Part shown: positions 28,138 through 33,563 of the stretch, piece after piece
Layout: every line of letters starts with the position of its first letter
How positions within the stretch are numbered: the first letter of the stretch is position 1
Assembly: GCA_019693395.1 (NCBI GenBank)
Contig: JAAMXP010001401.1
Location: 1 to 33,563 of the forward strand
DNA length: 33,563 bases
From: Ettlia oleoabundans
Taxonomy: Eukaryota > Chlorophyta > Chlorophyceae > Chlamydomonadales
Reading direction: 5' to 3'
Notes under the pieces: model-generated
Databases searched by the model: none
Seen by the model: the letters and a program-made list of their open reading frames with translations, nothing else
What the model was told of the DNA's origin: nothing
Translations under genes and position numbers: made by a program

Positions 28138-31082
28138 ATGAGGCTGATTTGCACGCTGCTGGCGAGCCTATGGCTGGCTACCTCACACGGAAGCACAGCT
28201 ACCAACGTAGACGTTCAGCTCTCTGTGGCGCCCCACAGCTGCACAGTTGTTGCTTTGACGGATCAACACCTCGGCGGAAGAGACGGGGCGCCGATCCGTG
28301 TGTCCGCCACCCACCTGGCCAGCGGCGGCAGCGGCGCGGGAGGCTTGGGGTGCCATCCTACACAAGTCAGGTGGCTTCACGTGCCATACATTTCTTACAA
28401 CCCTGAATGCAATCCTGCATCTGCCACAGAAAGCTTTTGTTGTGCCTTCAAGAAGTGGGATAAGGCATCAATGGCTTGCTTCCTTACTTGCTGCAGAGTC
28501 TCGGGTCTGGAGCACAATGGTGCCGGCAGTGGTGAGGCAGCCTGCAGCAATCCCACCATCTTGCAGCCGGATGCCAGCTTGGCCCTTTTGTCTCCTCATC
28601 CAACAGCGGAACTGCCAAGAGGCGCAGCTTACCTTACAATAGAGAGCAGCTGCACGGAACAGGCAACACTGACGCTTGCCTTTAGCAGCGGCGGCAGTTT
28701 TGGCCCAGGCCGCCGCCGCAGCACAGCTGGCAGCATTGACAGCAGCAATGACAGCTTGGGCAGGTCTCGCAAGTTGTTGCAATCCTCTGCGGTGATGCAG
28801 CCAGCGGGGCAGCCACCAGGCAGCAACAGTTCAGCCGTCGGGGAGCGCCCTGCAGACGTGCCAGGCGGAAACATACAGCCCGGCAACAGCAGCAGTGATA
28901 AGTACACCCCAATCATGCAGAGGCCACTGCCATCGAGCAACATGAGCGTTGCTCTCGCCCCCGCCCCAAGCCCCAGCAACACCAGTGAGAACCCCTTCCC
29001 CCCTGGTGCAAGACTCGCGTGCTGCTGTCGCTTCTCTCGTGGCTCCCAGCCTTACGAGCCTGATAGAGTGAGTGGGTTGCAGACCGTGGCCAGCTGGATG
29101 CTGCGCTCAATCAAATTTGCACCTGCCGGCTTTCCCTGCGGCAGTGCGCAAAACAACCCTGTGCTCATGCACTACTCAAGTCAGTTCCCGCTTGCCAGCT
29201 TTCCTTTTGTAGCCATGCAGAGGCCTGCTGTTGCATGGGTTTGCACTCGGGCTGTAAACTTGAGTGAGCCGGTTTGGATACCCATTCTGCCAGCACCAAA
29301 TATCCATACCTGGGCTCGCTCAATGGTACCCTCACCAATAGTTGCCTCACACGTTCCACGCCTGCCTCTTCCCCTCCCTTGCAGTACACGGGCCGTGGCT
29401 GCTGCTGCGGACTGTACAGTAGTAAGCACGGGCTGCCACTAATTTTATTGCTTCGCTATTGGCCCCGCTGTTGGTTCACTACTTTGCACTTTGTCCGTTG
29501 TTGGCAGCCTGAGCAGGCATTGCCCCTCCAGTTTGCAAATACGCGCACAACTGGGTGATAGCCTCCAAGCAGTCATGCAGACTGCGTTCATTTCCTCCTT
29601 TTCTTCCTTGCAGCCTGCTGTGTCGGCACAGACCTGCTGTCCCGCCTGTGCGGCAACCGCAACACATGCGGCGTGATGCTGGTTGTGGTGGGAGTGGTGT
29701 GCCTCTTCCTCTTCAGCGTCTGCATCATGGGAGGCTTCTGTTGGAGGTGCGCATCCGCTCCTTTTCGCTTAGAAAGAAAGAAAGAAAAAGAAAGACTACG
29801 CCCTCATGCGTGGGTTGAGGAAGCCAGCAGAGGAAACGGCCTGCCCAGCCTTGGCTGGAGCAGGCCGCCTCTAGCTGGCTACCAATCTTCTCGCTTGGCT
29901 TGCCGCATCACCGTCCCCTTCATCCTTCTTCCATCACTCCGGTTGCATGCTGTGCCTTCTGGGACTTGAACGATAGGCCGCATTGCTTCCAACAAGGCGT
30001 TAGCTGCGCCCTTGTGGTTTTGTTGGCTGGCCTAGCCTACCGACCACCATACAGTGGGGGCTCCCAAACCATCCTCCTCTCACTACTAGCGTGTCACGGG
30101 GTCATCCCCTGACGCCCAAACGCCCTCCACCTGCAGGCGCCGGCGCAGGAGCAGGGCGGGCGCAACAGAGCTGACCTCTACCAGCCGTCGGCGCTCCGCT
30201 GAGGACGCGGAGTGTGAGCGTATCATGGCGCTGCCCGACGACAAACAGGCCGAGTTGTTAGGTGCGTACCAACAGGCCTTTAAAAACCGTGGGATCAGGC
30301 AACTGGCAGAGGAAAGTTTATTTACATATGACAGCGCCCTGTTGCCCCCCTCGACTGGCCACGCAGTGCCATAGTGCCTAAGCGTAGGGCGCAAACCCTG
30401 TGGGCGTTAACATGTCTTGCCAGGGATGGCCCCTGCACGGCTAAGTGGACGCCTTGACTCATGTGACGCACGTGCCTGTGTTTTTGTGCGCAGTGACACA
30501 AGCGGCAGGAGAGGTGGTTGGCACAACAACAGATTGCAGCATCTGTCTGGAGACGTTTGAAATCAATGAGGACAACTGGAGGCTGTTCCCGTGCCAGGGG
30601 CACCACGGGGCTTGCAGCAGCTGTACTGCGGATCTGGTCAAGTAGGTGTCTGCTTCGTTTTCATTCTAAAGATTATATTAGGGGTTGAAGAGGGGTGGGG
30701 TGTGTGTGTGTGGGGGGGGGGGGCCCTGGAAAAGTGCAGAGCGTGAAGCAAACACGCACGCGTTAGAAAAATTCTGTTGTAGCAAGACCAGCTGCTAACA
30801 TATTCTGCCACTCGGTTCTCTTGGATTGCTGGTGCGCCACATGAATGATGAGTTTCCTGTCGCCAATTGTGCAGGCACAATCGCCGCCGTGTGGCCGATC
30901 ACAAGAGGGTGGTGCACTGCCCGCTGTGCCGAGAACTGGCCATCGTGCCAAAAACCCTGCTGCCTGAAGACGTGGTGGCCCTCACTGTTGCAGCCAGCAC
31001 GCCTTCAGCTGGACAGGGCTCCCGTCGCAGCAGTCAGCGCAATCGCCAGCAGCCCGTCGTGTCGCCAGCGCCGCTTGTCTGA
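28138..31082 (+). CDS. Single-pass membrane RING-HC protein, probable E3 ubiquitin ligase
   Basis: Exons 28138-28370, 28497-29067, 29385-29421, 29614-29746, 30137-30261, 30494-30641 and 30875-31082 join in frame to 484 aa plus TGA. Residues 1-20 are a signal peptide (LICTLLASLWLA). The ectodomain (about 21-300) resembles no family I know. It contains RKLLQ at 169-173, several N-glycosylation sites (NSS, NMS, NTS), an arabinogalactan-like ALAPAPSPS near 245, and a Cys-rich juxtamembrane part (CCC, CCC, CC, C, C between about 252 and 299). A transmembrane helix spans about 301-323, followed by a basic RRRRR stretch, which places the C-terminus in the cytosol. The RING has C3HC4 spacing: C381-x2-C384-x15-C400-x3-H404-x2-C407-x2-C410-x20-C431-x2-C434. 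The E3 role is inferred from the RING. The exon 1-2 intron (126 nt) has no stop and keeps frame, so a form with 42 extra residues is possible. Confidence 0.82.
29771..29794. repeat. (GAAA)n microsatellite
   Basis: A purine AGAAAGAAAGAAAGAAAAAG stretch lies about 25 nt after the exon 4 donor, in intron 4 of the RING gene. Confidence 0.85.
30701..30723. repeat. (TG)n followed by G12
   Basis: A TG dinucleotide repeat runs into twelve G residues in intron 6 of the RING gene. Such tracts often suffer sequencing or assembly length errors. Confidence 0.8.
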
Positions 31083-31720
31083 CGTCAACTCGGCGCCAAA
31101 CCTTGGGTGTTGATTTGTGATATTATCCTGCTAAAGTTCGAGGTATTCATTGCCCCCTGCACTTTATCGTTCAATGCTTATGCACCTGTTGTTGCCATCC
31201 ATCATGCTGCTAAGCCTCGTTAACCGTACGGCCCGTCTTACAAGTCCACTGAGCTGCAGCACGCCGCTGCCTTTTGCCCTCAAATCATCTTCGCTCTCAG
31301 AAGCCCATGTATCATCGCACGCTTCCTAAAATACATATGAAGATTGTTCCATCGACTTGTAAGGAATCGGTTGATATGGCATCGGAGCCGTGGGCGTCCC
31401 TTGGCCAGGCCCCAGTCCCACACAAGCTAAATCTTCAGCGGGTGGGTCGACGTACGGCTTGCGCTGCATGAGCTCCACCGAAGTGCAACATTGGAAACAA
31501 AAGCGTTTCGCTTGACCGGAATGCGGGCTACAGGCTGTGCTGCGGCTGTGCTGCGCCGGACCGTTGTATCTTCAAACGAGCTCCTCCCCCTCTTCATGTG
31601 AACCTTGCAACTTGTGCAGACTGTACGGTTGGAGCGCGCCAGCAGTTTTGAGACCTTGGCGCTGCCCTGCCCTTGTCGTGTCCACGTAAACCCTGCGCCG
31701 GCAGGCGCACAGCAGTGGAA
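31083..31720. other. Intergenic between RING gene and membrane-protein gene
   Basis: The left part holds the RING gene 3' UTR and a TGTAA at 31358. The right part should hold the promoter and leader of the next plus-strand gene. The 65-codon frame at 31274-31471 resembles no protein. Nothing else was recognised. Confidence 0.5.
31358..31362 (+). terminator. Candidate TGTAA polyadenylation signal of the RING gene
   Basis: The TGTAA begins 276 nt after the stop codon and is the only copy I noticed between this gene and the next. Confidence 0.45.
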
Positions 31721-33389
31721 ATGGAAACTGCCAGCGCCGCCGTGCAGCAGGGTGCTGCTAACGGCGCACTAGCGGCAGCAGCTGCAGTGGTGCCTGAAGA
31801 TGCGGTGGACAAGGTGGCGGCAACACCAGGCGGCGGCAGCAACAGCAGCCCCACAGATCTGTCCCTTTCGAAAGATCATGTGGACCAGACGCCCCTAGCA
31901 GACGCAAGCAGGCCCGCCGCAAAGGTTGTGCTGCGGATGGAAGTGGCCACCAAGCTCCAGGCCCGGATTTTAACTTGGTCGGTGATTGTGTTGAACGTGT
32001 TCTTCGTCATCCTGGCTGTGGCCCTCTTTGGGGTGGAGAACCAAAACTCCTTGCTGGCCAGCGAGGTGAGGGCTGGCTGAGAGCATCCACGCATCACTGT
32101 TGCCTCCACTGGGGCTGTCCGCCGTTTGCTGTGAGCTTTCCCGCCGCTGCCTGCGGTATGTGCTGTGCGTTGCTGCCTGTACTAGCCAGGCCTGCAGCCC
32201 ACACTGCTGCCAGAAAATGGGCACATTCTTCCCTGCATGTTTGGAGCTTGTGGGCTCCAACTTACTGCCTTGTGAGGAAGCGTTACCCCACTGTTTGCCG
32301 TCTTGTAGGTGCATGACATGTACTGGGGACGGCTTGGCATCGCCATTGCATGCATGGCTGCGCTGCTGTTCATAGCAGTCTGGTACTTCCTGGCCTTCCG
32401 AAGCAGCCAGCTGGAGGGCCGTGTATGGTAAGCTTCACAGTTGGGTGCTGTAGGCACTGCATGTCTGCATCAGACCTGTGTGTCATGCTTGTGAATTTTC
32501 CCTGTTTGCAGATCCGGGCTCCCTTGCTTCCTCCGTGTGGAGCTGAATTATCTTTTTTTTGGGCACCGCAATGCTGCCCATTGTTTTATTTCTCTCCTGC
32601 CCCTTGCACCTGCAGGTCCCAGCGGCAGCAGTATTTTGGCTGGACAGCCGCCTGGCTGATGGCGCTGCAGCTCTGCCACGCCGGTGTTGTGATGGCGTCG
32701 TTGATTGCCACGGTGGCGCAGCCGGAATGCGGCTACCCCTGGATAACCCTGCAAGTCATGCAGTTTCTGCAGGCAGGCAAAGATAGTTCTCCGCCGCAGC
32801 AAGCCTTGCCCTTTGCCCTGCAAGATGCGCTGGAATCCACTGCCTGCCGTGGCCAGTTGGGCAGGTTTGAACAATCGCATGCGGCAAGCCTGACTGCTGA
32901 TTGACGCCCTGCTCCTCCTTGCCTGTCACGCTGAAAATTAGAGCAATAAGATAGTTCTGAATCCGTAGTTCCAGTCACAAACCATATCAGCCCGCTGCCT
33001 GCAGTGGACCTTCCTGTCAGCTTCCATCTTTTTCCTGCTGGCTCGCATGAAAAACATGGTGCTGTGGCGCGGCGATGGAGCGCTTGACATGCACGTGAGG
33101 CATTAGGCCATTGCAAGCCCCTTATGTGGTCGTCGCACGAGAATGCTCCCATGGCAACATCTTTATGACAGCGCCAACAAATCCATGTATTCTTGGTTGA
33201 TAGTCTGGCCCCAACAACACTGTGCCAGGGGTGCCTTGCTTGTGTTGAACATCAACAATGGTCGTGCTGCAGTCCGACTACCGTCTCCTGGTGGATCGAC
33301 CCTTCAAGGACAAGGCCAAGTCCTACTGGCTGATCGCGGCCATCTGGCTGGTGCTTGAGGGGGTGACGCTGGCTGGCATGATCACCAGG
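31721..33389 (+). CDS. Unrecognised multi-pass membrane protein, 3' part beyond the window
   Basis: Exons 31721-32065, 32309-32427, 32616-32754, 33005-33094 and 33273-33389 join in frame to 270 residues, and the last ends in a good donor (AGG then GTGGGT). The gene continues past the window. Residues 1-80 are a polar, Ala-rich, probably cytosolic tail. Hydrophobic segments follow at about 83-103 (SVIVLNVFFVILAVALFG), 124-145, 164-189, 198-215 (SASIFFLLARM) and 249-268 (WLIAAIWLVLEGVTLAGMI). The short linker SDYRLLVDRPFKDKAKSY precedes the last. I do not recognise the family. The end of exon 3 is uncertain: a weak GT donor at 32755 (CAA then GTCATG) keeps frame, but so does a GC donor after 32772, which would add six residues. 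The ATG at 31721 is the first in frame. Confidence 0.65.
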
Positions 33390-33532
33390 GTGGGTGACTT
33401 TTTCGCACTGCTGTCTGCAAGCCGTGCCAACCCCATGACATGCAGGCGTTCCAGCAACCACCTTAAGCTTCTTAGCGTTGTTTTCAGCACTCAAATCAAC
33501 CAATTCTCATTCTGCATGCTTCCACCATCACC

Positions 33533-33533
<1 letters not shown>

Positions 33534-33563
<30 letters not shown>
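33534..33563. repeat. (CA)n microsatellite at the right window edge
   Basis: Fifteen ACs reach the window end, in what should be intron 5 of the last gene. The full length cannot be seen. Confidence 0.9.

Noticed and set aside
29771..29794. Repeats as a CRISPR or satellite array
   Set aside because: This and the other short-unit arrays (22417-22436, 33534-33563) are simple microsatellites without spacers, inside introns of a eukaryotic genome.

Overview
The window is nuclear DNA of a green alga (Chlorophyta). It is GC-rich, and its genes are split by many short introns (mostly 100-440 bp) that begin GT and end in a pyrimidine tract plus (CTG)CAG. Two of the best-matching proteins are plant-type and plastid-linked: a lycopene epsilon-cyclase and a TPM/Psb32-like thylakoid protein. 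The PI 4-kinase is of the plant beta type. Several genes carry TGTAA, the usual chlorophyte polyadenylation signal, after their stop codon. I cannot name the genus. A trebouxiophyte or chlorophycean alga is plausible.

Nine genes could be built exon by exon. Seven of them are complete with reading frame kept across every junction. From left to right: (1) minus strand, 437-2150, the first four exons of a secreted lipoxygenase without a PLAT domain; its 3' part runs off the left edge. (2) Minus, 3085-6265, lycopene epsilon-cyclase, 7 exons, 545 aa. (3) Plus, 6598-8075, TPM-domain protein with a plastid/lumen-type N-terminus, 4 exons, 326 aa. (4) Minus, 8821-16014, phosphatidylinositol 4-kinase beta, 15 exons, 1291 aa, with a 450-residue low-complexity insert. 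(5) Plus, 16409-21299, chaperonin CCT subunit delta, 15 exons, 529 aa. (6) Minus, 21658-25205, eIF2B subunit alpha, 10 exons, 334 aa. (7) Plus, 25413-27582, Rtf2-type replication termination factor, 5 exons, 385 aa. (8) Plus, 28138-31082, a single-pass membrane RING-finger protein with an unusual ectodomain, 7 exons, 484 aa. (9) Plus, from 31721, an unrecognised multi-pass membrane protein that runs off the right edge.

Three gene pairs are divergent and share short intergenic regions: LCYE/TPM (332 bp), PI4K/CCT4 (394 bp) and eIF2B-alpha/RTF2 (207 bp). Two pairs are convergent: TPM/PI4K and CCT4/eIF2B-alpha. The genes do not form one pathway. Most are housekeeping: carotenoid synthesis, thylakoid maintenance, phosphoinositide signalling, protein folding, translation initiation control and replication.

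The less ordinary material is: the signal-peptide lipoxygenase; the RING protein with an RKLL cleavage-like motif, an arabinogalactan-like stretch and a Cys-rich juxtamembrane segment; the uncharacterised membrane protein at the right end; an Rtf2 that has lost most zinc ligands; and a 49-bp tandem duplication that doubles a splice acceptor in the PI4K gene. I saw no tRNA, rRNA, transposon or CRISPR array.
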